Positions 37,119-45,896 of a DNA stretch of 64,000 nucleotides are shown here, piece by piece (positions within the stretch are counted from its first letter, which is position 1; every line of letters starts with the position of its first letter). Both the position numbers and the translations under genes were made by a program. The stretch comes from GCA-2693325 sp036343635 (lineage in GTDB: Bacteria > Latescibacterota > UBA2968 > UBA8231). The notes under the pieces are model-generated. The model saw only the letters and a program-made list of their open reading frames with translations, had not been told where the DNA came from and made no database searches. The DNA lies in contig JAYYVF010000118.1 in NCBI GenBank assembly GCA_036343635.1, positions 1 through 64,000 of the forward strand. Reading direction: 5' to 3'.

Positions 37119-39623
37119 CTAATCACGCCCTGAACCCCGTCGCCTAATTGTGATTGTGCACACAAAGAAAACCACCAGCAAGCTCGTTGCCATAACCGCA
37201 CGGGACCAAAGCACATTGGCCGATTGATAACGAAACTCAACCTCATGGCTCCCGGCCGGGACAGCAACCCCCTTCCAGACATAGTTTGCTCGAACCAAAG
37301 GCCTTTTTTCCCCGTCAACATAGGCAGACCAGTTTGCCTGATAGTTTTCCGATAACACAAGAAGTCTCGGGCCCTTGGTCTGCGTGGAGACTCGAACGAC
37401 CCCGTCTGTCGGGCTGTGCTCGGTCACGTTAATTATGTCGTCTTCGGTAGGCCCTCCGTCCAACTCAAAAGGGAGAGCAGCTTCTACCAGGGCCACTTTT
37501 GATAAATCTACTTCCCCTTGAGCAATCCGCTCCAAAGCAGGTTTGCCTGCCACTTCCTGGATCGAAGAGACCGTGTAAACCCAAGGCATGGCCGAGGGGT
37601 TCCTAAAAATCGTATAGTTGTCGGCACTGCCTACTAAAGGAAACCGGTCCGTATCAAGCTCCATGGGGAGGGTGGAGGGAACCACTATGTATTTGCCGTT
37701 TAACAGGTTCAACATCGGCTGGATCGCAGATAACAATTCGTCATCGCTATAGGGAACCTCTTTCCCCTGGGCATACTTACTCCAGAGTAAACCCGTCACG
37801 GGCTGGATATACTGCAGAGCATGGTCATAACGTCCTACCGTGAGATCATGGAATCCCGTGATAGACGGGATCCCCTCCAGGCTGAACCCCGACTGCCGCA
37901 AAATCTGGTAGTCCGGCAACGGCAGAACACGAAACAAATCGCCGTCCCGTCGCATAAGGTCCCGCGCATTACTGTTTGAAATACGAACATCCTCATAGTC
38001 TTTGGGATCTACATACTTGAGAAACTCTGAACTAATCCGCCAGGTATCTGCGACGGTGAGCAGGCCGAGCAGACACACCAATAATCCGATGCCGATATGG
38101 CCCTTCCGCTGCAGCCAAAACGCGATCAATGCACCCGAGACAGTCAACGATACATAGAGGGCACCCTTTGACAGCCAACCCAAAGAGGCATTAAGCACCA
38201 ATCTCTTTTGTGAAGCAATTTCTGAATAAAACCCACCTATCCAGGCATCAGTGAACCCAGACGGAGCCACAGCAATAAGTGACGTAAAAGCCACCAACCC
38301 TGTGCCGAAGACCGTTAGCCTCTTTTGCAGTCGCTCCCGGTCTTGATCCTCGCCATAGACCAGGGCGTCTAATGCTAAGGCCGCCAACACACAGGCAGGA
38401 AACGCGAAGAGGAACGCCGCCATTCCTACAGCTCGAAACATATCCAACCCTGGAAGCACATGATAAGCGAACCAGTGAACGGGCGTGTGCCCGCCCAGGG
38501 TATAGGCCAACGCCAGAAGAAATCCACCGCAGAGAAAAGCAATAAACGGCCGCCTCCGTGCATCTGGCACCAAAACAAGAGCCAGGAAAACCACCAAGAT
38601 TCCAAAGTATTCGGAATTGTCCTTGCCGGGATTACGGCCCCAATAACTACTTCGTCCCTCATTCGGCCGATTAAAACCGCCAAACTCAGGGACAATTAGA
38701 GAAACGACTTCCTCAGGGTGCAGCGACCAGCTTTGAGCAAAAAGAAGTTGATCCGACTCCGAACGGCCGCTTAGCTCTACGTCTGCGGCGCGCTTCGATT
38801 CGGAACTGGTATAAACATACAGCGGGAAAGTGCCCTCTGCACCCAACCCAAGGCCCAAAACCACAGCAAAAGCAAAGAGGCCGCCGCGTTGGGCAACCAA
38901 CCGCAAATGCCGCTCATCTTTATAGAATTCCCAAGTTCGCCAAACGAAATAAAGTCCAATCCCGCAAAGAGCGTAATAAAGCATTTTGGGATGCGGAGAA
39001 TACAGGCCCCAGCCGACCAATACCCCCAGGCCCACAAAGTCTATAAATCTCCTGCGACGCAGTCCTCGGTCCAGCATTAACCACATTAGAGGATAAAGAG
39101 CAATCACCCCCATCTTCGCATACTGGCCAGCATAGGTGAAACCCATTAACGTGGGAGCAGACATATAAGCGACACCTCCCCACATAGCGACGTGATGATG
39201 TACCCTTATTTGCCTCAAAAAAAGAAACATGCCCCAGCCCGCAACAAACATTGTAATTATGTAGCGCCAGCCGATATATCTATGGAAAGAGGACGTAAAA
39301 AAGTAAAGCGGATAAGTAGGAAAATATTGTGGCCTTATCTCTTCAGAAGAAGGCAGCCCCCCCATCTTCATGTGCCACATAGGCTGCGCAATCGTGTTCA
39401 CTCTTTCCCAGAACCCAAGATCCTCACCAAGATGAAAGTCGAGGCCCGCATCGTAACCAAAAAGAACACGGTCGGAAAAAATAAATTGATAGAAGTAAAC
39501 AAAGCTTAGCAAAAGAAACACGGCCGCAGGAAAAAAACGATGTCTCCAGATAGGTGCCGATGATTCTGATTCGCTCGTTTGCACGCTCGCTGATCTTTTA
39601 CTGGAGTCTCTTTTTTTTACCAT
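37119..39623 (-). CDS. YfhO-type polytopic membrane protein
   Basis: An 834-residue protein with about twelve to fourteen membrane segments, from residue 28 to 500 and a last one near 800-822. The first loop carries the YDAGLDF / HMKMGGLPSSEE region, and a large extracytoplasmic C-terminal part precedes the last helix. This layout is that of the YfhO family, GT-C-like proteins which in Gram-positives participate in lipid-linked sugar transfer. Here the donor and acceptor are unknown. The gene lies upstream of the giant secreted protein but is separated from it by the promoter gap. Sampled GC is high (37 of 60 bases in one line near 38461-38520) compared with the ftsK-VWA region, so acquisition is possible. 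Confidence 0.75.
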   Translation of the reverse strand: MVKKRDSSKRSASVQTSESESSAPIWRHRFFPAAVFLLLSFVYFYQFIFSDRVLFGYDAGLDFHLGEDLGFWERVNTIAQPMWHMKMGGLPSSEEIRPQYFPTYPLYFFTSSFHRYIGWRYIITMFVAGWGMFLFLRQIRVHHHVAMWGGVAYMSAPTLMGFTYAGQYAKMGVIALYPLMWLMLDRGLRRRRFIDFVGLGVLVGWGLYSPHPKMLYYALCGIGLYFVWRTWEFYKDERHLRLVAQRGGLFAFAVVLGLGLGAEGTFPLYVYTSSESKRAADVELSGRSESDQLLFAQSWSLHPEEVVSLIVPEFGGFNRPNEGRSSYWGRNPGKDNSEYFGILVVFLALVLVPDARRRPFIAFLCGGFLLALAYTLGGHTPVHWFAYHVLPGLDMFRAVGMAAFLFAFPACVLAALALDALVYGEDQDRERLQKRLTVFGTGLVAFTSLIAVAPSGFTDAWIGGFYSEIASQKRLVLNASLGWLSKGALYVSLTVSGALIAFWLQRKGHIGIGLLVCLLGLLTVADTWRISSEFLKYVDPKDYEDVRISNSNARDLMRRDGDLFRVLPLPDYQILRQSGFSLEGIPSITGFHDLTVGRYDHALQYIQPVTGLLWSKYAQGKEVPYSDDELLSAIQPMLNLLNGKYIVVPSTLPMELDTDRFPLVGSADNYTIFRNPSAMPWVYTVSSIQEVAGKPALERIAQGEVDLSKVALVEAALPFELDGGPTEDDIINVTEHSPTDGVVRVSTQTKGPRLLVLSENYQANWSAYVDGEKRPLVRANYVWKGVAVPAGSHEVEFRYQSANVLWSRAVMATSLLVVFFVCTITIRRRGSGRD

Positions 39624-39656
39624 ATTCGAAAGTCTGTCTCGGGGAGCTTGCGGCTG

Positions 39657-40253
39657 TTACAACGAGCCTTTAGTAGAGGGTATGCCTTCCACGCGATCAC
39701 TTTGAAAACTGGCCGCGTCTAATGCCCGTCCAAACGCCTTAAAAACAGCCTCAATACCATGGTGATCGTTACCTGAGCGCAACAAGTCTATATGTACGTT
39801 CATGCGTGCCTGAGCCGTCACAGCTTGAAAAAATTCCGCGACTAACGCCGTGGGAAAAGCTCCAACCATAGAATCGGCAAACGCAGCATTAAAAACCAAA
39901 TAGCTCCGCCCAGACAGATCAACAACGCAACGGGCCAACGCTTCGTCCATTGGCACATGACTCTGGCCAAATCGCACGATCCCCTGTTTTTCAGAAAGGG
40001 CTTGTTCAATCGCCATTCCCAAACAGATTCCAACGTCTTCCACGGTGTGATGCGCATCTACATGATGGTCCCCGTTACATTTCAATTTTAGATCGAATAA
40101 TCCGTGTCGCGAAAAAGCATCCAACATATGGTCAAAAAAACCAACCCCCGTGCTTGAGTCACAACGACCATTCCCGTCCAGATACAACTCAAGGGTTATG
40201 TCTGTTTCTGAAGTTTTGCGAGCCACTTTAGCAAACCTGGGATTCACACTCAA
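39657..40253 (-). CDS. hisB: imidazoleglycerol-phosphate dehydratase
   Basis: Catalyses step 6 of histidine synthesis, dehydrating imidazole-glycerol-phosphate. 198 residues with the manganese motifs DHMLDAFSRHG, DAHHTVEDVGI and SGNDHHGIEAVFKAFGRAL. It is the monofunctional form without a HisB phosphatase. It overlaps hisD by 4 bp. Confidence 0.97.
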   Translation of the reverse strand: MSVNPRFAKVARKTSETDITLELYLDGNGRCDSSTGVGFFDHMLDAFSRHGLFDLKLKCNGDHHVDAHHTVEDVGICLGMAIEQALSEKQGIVRFGQSHVPMDEALARCVVDLSGRSYLVFNAAFADSMVGAFPTALVAEFFQAVTAQARMNVHIDLLRSGNDHHGIEAVFKAFGRALDAASFQSDRVEGIPSTKGSL

Positions 40254-41554
40254 GATGTCTCTCCTCTGATTTCAACGGCACGGGCATGGGCCTCTAATCC
40301 CTCTGCACGAGCCAGACGGCTTATCATAGATCCTGTCTTTTTTATACGTTTTTCAGAATATGCTATAACGCTGGTATCCTTTACAAAGTCTCCCACCCCC
40401 AAAGACGAGGCATATCTGGCGGCTCCATTTGTCGGTAACACATGATTAGTCCCCGCAAAATAATCCCCAACCGGTTCAGTGGAATGCGGGCCTAAGAAAA
40501 GAGCACCACAGTGCCTGACTTTATCTAACCACTCCCATGGATTTGCAACAAGTAATTCGGCATGTTCCGGCGCCAGACGATTAATCAACTCTATTCCATC
40601 ATCCAATTCATCCACAATCACGATCGCGCCAAATTCTTCCAAAGCGCAAACTATGTCCCCACAATCAGACAATTCGGCTAATTGATTTGAGAGTTCCGCA
40701 TCCACCTCCCGGGCTAATCTTGGGGAGGTAGTAATACAAACAGAAGCCACTCCCCAACCATGCTCAGCTTGGGACAACATATCTGCCGCTACATGAGAAG
40801 AATCCGCCCCGTCGTCAGCCAAGACGACAATCTCGGATGGTCCGGGTAACATCGGAATTCCGACCAAACCAAAAACCTGTTTTTGGGCGGCCACAGTATA
40901 GGGGCTGCCGGGACCCACAATTTTGTCCACCCGCCGAATGCTCTCGGTCCCATATGCCATTGCGGCTACGGCCTGCGCTCCGCCGACCGCATGAACTTCC
41001 TCTATCCCCAACAAGCAGGCAGTGGCAGCAATCACTGGATCTACACCCCCACCGGTTCGAGGGGGAGACACAACACAAATCTCTTTGACGCCCGCTATTT
41101 GTGCCGGGACGGCACACATGATTAAGCTTGAAAATAGAGGAGCCTTCCCGCCAGGCACGCAAATCCCAATGCGGTCTATCGGAGAATATTTTTTCCCCAA
41201 AGTTACACCGTCGCCATCCTCAACAAACCAAGATTCACTCGTTTGGTGATTGTGAAAACCCCGAACATTTTCTTTCGCCTCCTCAATAGCCGTCCTCAAG
41301 TCCGGATCCAGGCCCTGTAGTGCAGATCTCAATTCGGAAACCGGTACTCTATAGCCCGATTCGGCAAACTCAACCCCATCGAATCGAGCTGCAAACTCAG
41401 CTACTGCCCGATCGCCGTCAGATCTAACCGACTGTAAAATCTCCCGAACCACCTCATCCACCTCGTCCGGAACACCCAATTGACGATTTAATATGGCTTC
41501 AATTTTCGGTGCAATTGGATCGGACGGGTAGGAAACAATCTCCAAAGTTTTCAA
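40250..41554 (-). CDS. hisD: histidinol dehydrogenase
   Basis: Oxidises L-histidinol to L-histidine in two NAD-dependent steps. 434 residues; visible motifs are the active-site LAPEHAELL (Glu-His pair), zinc-ligand region MLSQAEHGW, the GPGSPYTVAAQKQVFG loop and FAGTNHVLPTNGAARY. It overlaps hisG by 4 bp and hisB by 4 bp, so the three are translationally coupled. Confidence 0.98.
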   Translation of the reverse strand: MKTLEIVSYPSDPIAPKIEAILNRQLGVPDEVDEVVREILQSVRSDGDRAVAEFAARFDGVEFAESGYRVPVSELRSALQGLDPDLRTAIEEAKENVRGFHNHQTSESWFVEDGDGVTLGKKYSPIDRIGICVPGGKAPLFSSLIMCAVPAQIAGVKEICVVSPPRTGGGVDPVIAATACLLGIEEVHAVGGAQAVAAMAYGTESIRRVDKIVGPGSPYTVAAQKQVFGLVGIPMLPGPSEIVVLADDGADSSHVAADMLSQAEHGWGVASVCITTSPRLAREVDAELSNQLAELSDCGDIVCALEEFGAIVIVDELDDGIELINRLAPEHAELLVANPWEWLDKVRHCGALFLGPHSTEPVGDYFAGTNHVLPTNGAARYASSLGVGDFVKDTSVIAYSEKRIKKTGSMISRLARAEGLEAHARAVEIRGETS

Positions 41555-42429
41555 TGTATTACCTTGTTTAGCGGGTATTCAATAAGTCCCTCTGCCCCCA
41601 AACGCTTTAACTGTGGAATAAGTTCACGAACCTCACTTTCATCTGCAATAATCTCAAGTGCTACCCAATTTTTGTCCATCTGATCAGAAACAGTAGGGGT
41701 GTGCAGCGCCGGCAATTTTTCGATCAACCCATTCAATTGCGCTCGAGGTACATTCATCTTAAGACCCACCTTAGCTTCAGCTTCTAAGGCACCTTTGATC
41801 AGGATATACAAATTCTCCGCTCTTTCACGCTTCCAGCTATCTTCCCAAATATCTTTGTTGGCAATTAGTCGTGTAGTAGATTCACAAACGGTGTCTATAA
41901 TCCTGAGCCGATTCGCTCTTAACGATGAACCTGTTTCGGTCAGTTCGACAATAGCATCAACAAGACCGGGAATTCTAGCTTTTACTTCGGTAGTTCCCCA
42001 AGAAAATTCCACCTCTGCCTCCACGCCATGCTCCGCAAGATACCGCCGCGTCGCACCCACCAGCTCTGTAGCAATCCGTTTACCACTTAAGTCCTGTACA
42101 GTTTGCACGGACGATTCTTCGGGAACAGCAATCACCCAGCGAACGGGGCGCGAGCTCACCTTGCTATATACAAGTTCTCCTATTTCAACAACGTCAGCAT
42201 CATTTTCGAGAATCCAGTCTTTGCCAGTAAGACCCACATCGACCACACCTCGCGCAACATATTGAGCCATCTCCTGGGCACGAAACATAAGCCCTTCCAT
42301 CTCAGGATCATTTATAGTCGGAATATAAGAGCGCGAAGAAAGACGGATCTTGTACCCAGCGCGTTCAAACAAGTCGAATGTCGAGTCTTTTAGACTGCCT
42401 GACGGTAATCCCAACTTCAGTTTCTTCAT
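41551..42429 (-). CDS. hisG: ATP phosphoribosyltransferase, long form
   Basis: First, feedback-controlled step of histidine synthesis: ATP plus PRPP to phosphoribosyl-ATP. About 292 residues, with MKKLKLGLPSGSLKDSTFDL start, GLTGKDWI and ELTETGSSLRANRLR motifs, and the C-terminal regulatory domain (about 220-292) that binds histidine in long-form HisG, so HisZ is not needed. I start at the ATG at 42429; a TTG at 42441 is in frame but adds residues not typical of the family. It leads the hisG-hisD-hisB operon; the other his genes are elsewhere. Confidence 0.96.
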   Translation of the reverse strand: MKKLKLGLPSGSLKDSTFDLFERAGYKIRLSSRSYIPTINDPEMEGLMFRAQEMAQYVARGVVDVGLTGKDWILENDADVVEIGELVYSKVSSRPVRWVIAVPEESSVQTVQDLSGKRIATELVGATRRYLAEHGVEAEVEFSWGTTEVKARIPGLVDAIVELTETGSSLRANRLRIIDTVCESTTRLIANKDIWEDSWKRERAENLYILIKGALEAEAKVGLKMNVPRAQLNGLIEKLPALHTPTVSDQMDKNWVALEIIADESEVRELIPQLKRLGAEGLIEYPLNKVIH

Positions 42430-42469
42430 TATTAATTCCAATCAATAGAGATAAAGATCTATACAAACA

Positions 42470-43363
42470 TCAACGTAATTTAGCTAGAGCGCGACGCGCC
42501 TCTATTTTATCCTCTTTTGTCCCACCTTCAAATAACTTCTCTATGAAATCCTCTGCTTGTTCGTCCCCAATCAAAGCAAGAGCCCGCACCGCCTTCGTTC
42601 GAATACTTTGTAATTCATCAACCGATAACGATTCCAACAACACCCCCACAACTGACTGTCTCTGAGCAACTGTTAGCGACACAATCGAATCTGCCCCAGC
42701 AGATTTCACATGTTTTCCTGATGCCATCTGCCCCAAAGCCTGAATAGCGACGTGCCGGACTTCAGACGACGGATCTTCAGCCATGCGCAGCACGGGCTTG
42801 AACCCACCTTTATAGCCAAACTCCCGAAGACTCTGTAACGCCGCCATTCGCCACTTAGGCTTAGCGTCTTCAAGCGCTAAAAGAACAACTTTGTGAGCCG
42901 AATCACTTAACGCCGGCGCTTTCTCATATGAGTGGCACGGTCCAAGAGCACTGAGAACGTATTGCCTCGTGACCTCGGAAGGGTCACGAACATAGCCCAA
43001 AAGATGCGGCAGGGCTTCTACACTGCGCATCAGACCAAGCGCAAGTGCCGCCCGGGCTGCAACATTAGGCGAACGGTCCCCTAAGGCATTAATCAGAAAG
43101 GGAATGCCTCGTTGATCACGGAAACGCCCGAGTAACCAAACCACCTCAAAACGCACTCGAGTATACGCCGAGCTCGATTCAGAAAGCAACATCGGCACAA
43201 CCTCGTCCGCATCAAAACGTATTAACTCATTAGCTGCTTTAGTACGAACACCCGAGTCCAAACTTTTTAATTTTTCGATATGGTAAGCCGGGTCAGGGCT
43301 GCATCCAACAAATCCCAGAAACCAAGGCAACGCCCACAAAAGACAGCTACGTAATAACTGCAC
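42470..43363 (-). CDS. HEAT-repeat lipoprotein
   Basis: A 297-residue protein with an N-terminal lipoprotein signal (ALPWFLGFVGC; lipobox cysteine near residue 21) and about seven HEAT repeats (e.g. SPNVAARAALALGLM, SSEVRHVAIQALGQM). Substrate partner unknown; scaffold role in the periplasm or at the outer membrane inferred. It is 40 bp upstream of hisG on the same strand, so it may be cotranscribed with his genes without functional relation. Unlike the HEAT protein at 283-1026, it has a lipobox. Confidence 0.85.
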   Translation of the reverse strand: MQLLRSCLLWALPWFLGFVGCSPDPAYHIEKLKSLDSGVRTKAANELIRFDADEVVPMLLSESSSAYTRVRFEVVWLLGRFRDQRGIPFLINALGDRSPNVAARAALALGLMRSVEALPHLLGYVRDPSEVTRQYVLSALGPCHSYEKAPALSDSAHKVVLLALEDAKPKWRMAALQSLREFGYKGGFKPVLRMAEDPSSEVRHVAIQALGQMASGKHVKSAGADSIVSLTVAQRQSVVGVLLESLSVDELQSIRTKAVRALALIGDEQAEDFIEKLFEGGTKEDKIEARRALAKLR

Positions 43364-43704
43364 TGCAAGCTCCTCCCTAAAACTAAAAATTAATCATTGC
43401 TCCTTCACTAGTCCACTACAGAAACAAAAATGTCGTACCAATAAGAAGACCTATCCAAACACGGACCGGTGTTACGGCCAAAAAAAAGATTTTAGCGTTT
43501 GGCCTATCTTAGATTTTGTAATCCTATCCGAATCCTAACTGCGAAATTGAAGATTTTTCCATCATCAGCAAAAAATGAAAAACATGGAAATTTTATTTCC
43601 CGTGTTTGTAAACCTCTTTTTGACAGCCTATAATCTTCATTATATAATAGCATCACAAATTCTTTCATAACCTTTCATGATACATTTTAGCAAGGATTGT
43701 TCGA
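43364..43704. other. intergenic region between divergent HEAT lipoprotein and selW
   Basis: This 341-bp AT-rich gap separates leftward and rightward genes. It holds the selW promoter (43620-43648) and an imperfect hairpin at about 43582-43608 (AAACATGGAAAT pairing with ATTTCCCGTGTTT with one bulge and one G-T). I saw no further gene on either strand, and no convincing promoter for the leftward HEAT gene. Confidence 0.55.
43620..43648 (+). promoter_or_regulatory. perfect consensus promoter upstream of selW
   Basis: TTGACA (43620-43625), 17 bp, TATAAT (43643-43648), both hexamers identical to consensus. Transcription should start near 43655, about 50 nt before the selW ATG. An AAGGA ribosome-binding site (43692-43696) follows at correct spacing, which supports a real gene downstream despite its in-frame TGA. 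Confidence 0.85.
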
Positions 43705-43935
43705 ATGAAATTGAAACTGACTTACTGTTCAGCTTGAGGATACGAAGAAAAAGCCGCCAGGCTGGCGGAAGAAATACTCTCTGAATATAAAAAGGGCATA
43801 ACGAAGTTCGTATTAGTCCCTTCCGATGGAGGCCGTTTTGAGCTCGAATTGGACAATGAACTTATCTTTTCGAAACGGGAGGAGGGTAGGTACCCCTCTT
43901 TCAATGAAATTAAGGAAAAAATTGATTCAATTTAA
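43705..43935 (+). CDS. selW: SelW-like selenoprotein (Rdx family), UGA-encoded selenocysteine
   Basis: Read with TGA at 43735-43737 as selenocysteine, the frame gives 76 residues, MKLKLTYCSAUGYEEKAARL onwards, ending in TAA at 43933-43935. The C-x-x-U redox motif (Cys8, Sec11) followed by GYEEKA, and the mid-protein PSDGGRFEL and C-terminal YPSFNEIKEKI segments, are diagnostic of SelW/Rdx thioredoxin-fold proteins. The ATG has AAGGA eight bases upstream and a perfect promoter. A SECIS-like hairpin follows the TGA. Likely a small thiol-redox protein in the cytosol; the true substrate is unknown. A reader treating TGA as stop would miss it: no pseudogene signs are seen after the codon. Confidence 0.88.
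43754..43768 (+). promoter_or_regulatory. bacterial SECIS-like hairpin of selW
   Basis: CCGCCA (43754-43759) pairs with TGGCGG (43763-43768) around the loop GGC. The stem begins 16 nt after the UGA, and a G leads the loop. Both agree with the known bacterial SECIS pattern bound by SelB. It is inside the selW coding sequence, as in all bacterial selenoprotein genes. Confidence 0.75.
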
Positions 43936-43986
43936 TTCGGAATTACGAGGAAAATGCGACCTCTGTCATTCGGTCATTGTATATAA

Positions 43987-45117
43987 ATGTTAGCAACAAG
44001 ATTAACATTTATGAAGGCTAACATATTAAAAAGAAAATTGTCTTTACAAATACTTCGCTTTGCGACGTGCCTGCTTTTTCCCTTATCATTTGATTCGGTT
44101 GCCGAACCAAATGATCAAGCACGTGCCCACTATGCAAACGGATATGACCTTCAAAAAAATAGGAAGTACCGTGACGCTGTAATCGAATTTGAACGAGCTC
44201 TAACGGCTTATCCCCATTACGGCGACGCCCATTACTTGCTCGGTCATTGTTACCATACTCTAAACGATTATGACCGCTCTATAAAATCATTCGAAAACGC
44301 ACTATCCTTGGGGTATTTACCCAAAAAATCCGAAAAGGCCTTAGCTACTATCTACCCCAAAGCTGCCGCGTTAAACTATCAGCGGGGGAAATATAACGAA
44401 GCAATACTTCGCTATGAACAAGCTCTCCAATTAGATTCAAGGATCAGCAAAGCAACACTCTTATACCAATTGGGGCTTGCATATGGAAAATCAAACCGCG
44501 AAGATAAGGCCATTCAATCCTTGAATGAGGCAACTCAGACGGATCCAAATTTCATAAAAGCTCACAATAAATTAGCCGACATATACCACCGCAGACGCGA
44601 TTTTGCTGCTGCAGCCAATAGTTACTCGAAAGCCATTGAAACCGACAGTTCCTTCACGCCCGCCTACGGGGGCCTGGCCCGGACTAAGTTTTCAACCGAG
44701 GACATCGAAGGTGTTATCGAATTGATGCATAGAGCAACAAGCATAAACCCAGATTACACCGATGGTCACTTGCTTTTGGGTATAGCACTAATACAAATGG
44801 GACGTCAACACGAAGCCATTACCCCACTGAAAAAAGCCATCGGCTTAGATATCGCCAACGCTGAAGCTCATTTTAGGTTAGGTGAAGCCCTCTACGGCAT
44901 GGGTGACTACCGAGAGGCACGGTCAGCCTCTGAGCGTGCTTTACGCAACAACAAAAGTTTAGCACCAGCCCAAAGCCTCTTGGGTGATACGCACTTTAAA
45001 CTGGGTGAATTTCAGGAAGCAAAAACTTGGTATCTTAAAGCACAAGAAAGCAGCCGCTTCAAAGATTATGCGACCGCTCAACTTGAAGAAATCGAACGTT
45101 TAAAAAAATCTCCGTAA
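43987..45117 (+). CDS. TPR-repeat periplasmic protein
   Basis: A 376-residue protein with about nine or ten tetratricopeptide repeats (e.g. ARAHYANGYDLQKNRKY, DAHYLLGHCYHTLNDYDRSI, AEAHFRLGEALYGMGDYREA) covering nearly the whole length after a hydrophobic N-terminus (about 20-40) that is probably a signal or anchor. TPR arrays mediate protein interaction; no enzymatic part is present. Two starts are possible (43987 and an in-frame ATG at 44011); no clear ribosome-binding site chooses between them. It is 51 bp after selW and 28 bp before rdgB. Confidence 0.85.
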   Translation: MLATRLTFMKANILKRKLSLQILRFATCLLFPLSFDSVAEPNDQARAHYANGYDLQKNRKYRDAVIEFERALTAYPHYGDAHYLLGHCYHTLNDYDRSIKSFENALSLGYLPKKSEKALATIYPKAAALNYQRGKYNEAILRYEQALQLDSRISKATLLYQLGLAYGKSNREDKAIQSLNEATQTDPNFIKAHNKLADIYHRRRDFAAAANSYSKAIETDSSFTPAYGGLARTKFSTEDIEGVIELMHRATSINPDYTDGHLLLGIALIQMGRQHEAITPLKKAIGLDIANAEAHFRLGEALYGMGDYREARSASERALRNNKSLAPAQSLLGDTHFKLGEFQEAKTWYLKAQESSRFKDYATAQLEEIERLKKSP

Positions 45118-45145
45118 TATACGTATAACAGAAATTAGTTTTGCA

Positions 45146-45739
45146 TTGAAACTTATAGTCGCCAGCAACAATGCCGGGAAAATACGTGAAATACGCTCTC
45201 TTCTCAAACCGATAGATGTTTACTCGCCTGACGATTTGAACGTACAAATTGAAGTTGAGGAAACAGGCAGTAGCTTTTTTGAAAACGCACAACTGAAGGC
45301 AGAGGCCTTTGCCTTAGAAACAGGCATGACAGCGTTGGCAGATGATTCGGGCCTCCAGGTCGATGCATTAAATGGACAGCCCGGAATTCATTCGGCTCGC
45401 TTCGGCTCACCCGAGCTCGATGACATCGGTCGTTGTAAACTTTTGCTACGACACCTTCAAAATTTTCCTTCGCAGCACGAACGTAAGGCTCGTTTTTGTT
45501 GCTCAATGGTTGCTTTTTCACCAAACGGCAAACGATGCGAATCTATGGGTTATTGCGAAGGACACATTACGTCCAAAATTACAGGAAACGGGGGATTTGG
45601 TTACGACCCTGTTTTTTTTGTAACGTCACACGGGTGTACTATGGCTCAACTGTCCAAAACCGCTAAGAACTCAATTAGCCATCGCGGCAAAGCACTTCAA
45701 ACAATTCAACCAAAGTTACTAAGATTGTTACACGAGTAA
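45146..45739 (+). CDS. rdgB: dITP/XTP pyrophosphatase (HAM1/RdgB)
   Basis: Hydrolyses noncanonical purine triphosphates such as dITP and XTP, keeping them out of DNA. 197 residues, with IVASNNAGKIREI, ALADDSGL, GGFGYDPVFF and ISHRGKAL motifs in the expected order. The start is TTG at 45146 giving MKLIVASNN; no in-frame ATG precedes the conserved SNNxGK. It is likely cotranscribed with the TPR gene. Confidence 0.94.
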   Translation: MKLIVASNNAGKIREIRSLLKPIDVYSPDDLNVQIEVEETGSSFFENAQLKAEAFALETGMTALADDSGLQVDALNGQPGIHSARFGSPELDDIGRCKLLLRHLQNFPSQHERKARFCCSMVAFSPNGKRCESMGYCEGHITSKITGNGGFGYDPVFFVTSHGCTMAQLSKTAKNSISHRGKALQTIQPKLLRLLHE

Positions 45740-45896
45740 TAAATAGATGTTGCCACTATCACACTTGTTAGCAGAAAGCAGCAGGTCTATATTCCGCAAC
45801 TGAATCAGCCATAAATGGGCGGAAAAATTCGTGTTCTTTGATCAATGTTTGAGTCTACTTGATTAAAGATTAAACGTAAACATCCTATGGGGAAAT

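Noticed and set aside
43735..43737. The TGA as a nonsense mutation making a pseudogene
   Set aside because: It lies exactly at the C-x-x-U position, is followed by a SECIS-like hairpin, and the frame after it stays clean with conserved SelW segments.
43722..43904. A minus-strand 60-residue frame overlapping the selW region
   Set aside because: It is antisense to a better-supported plus-strand gene with promoter, ribosome-binding site and SelW motifs, and shows no protein family features.
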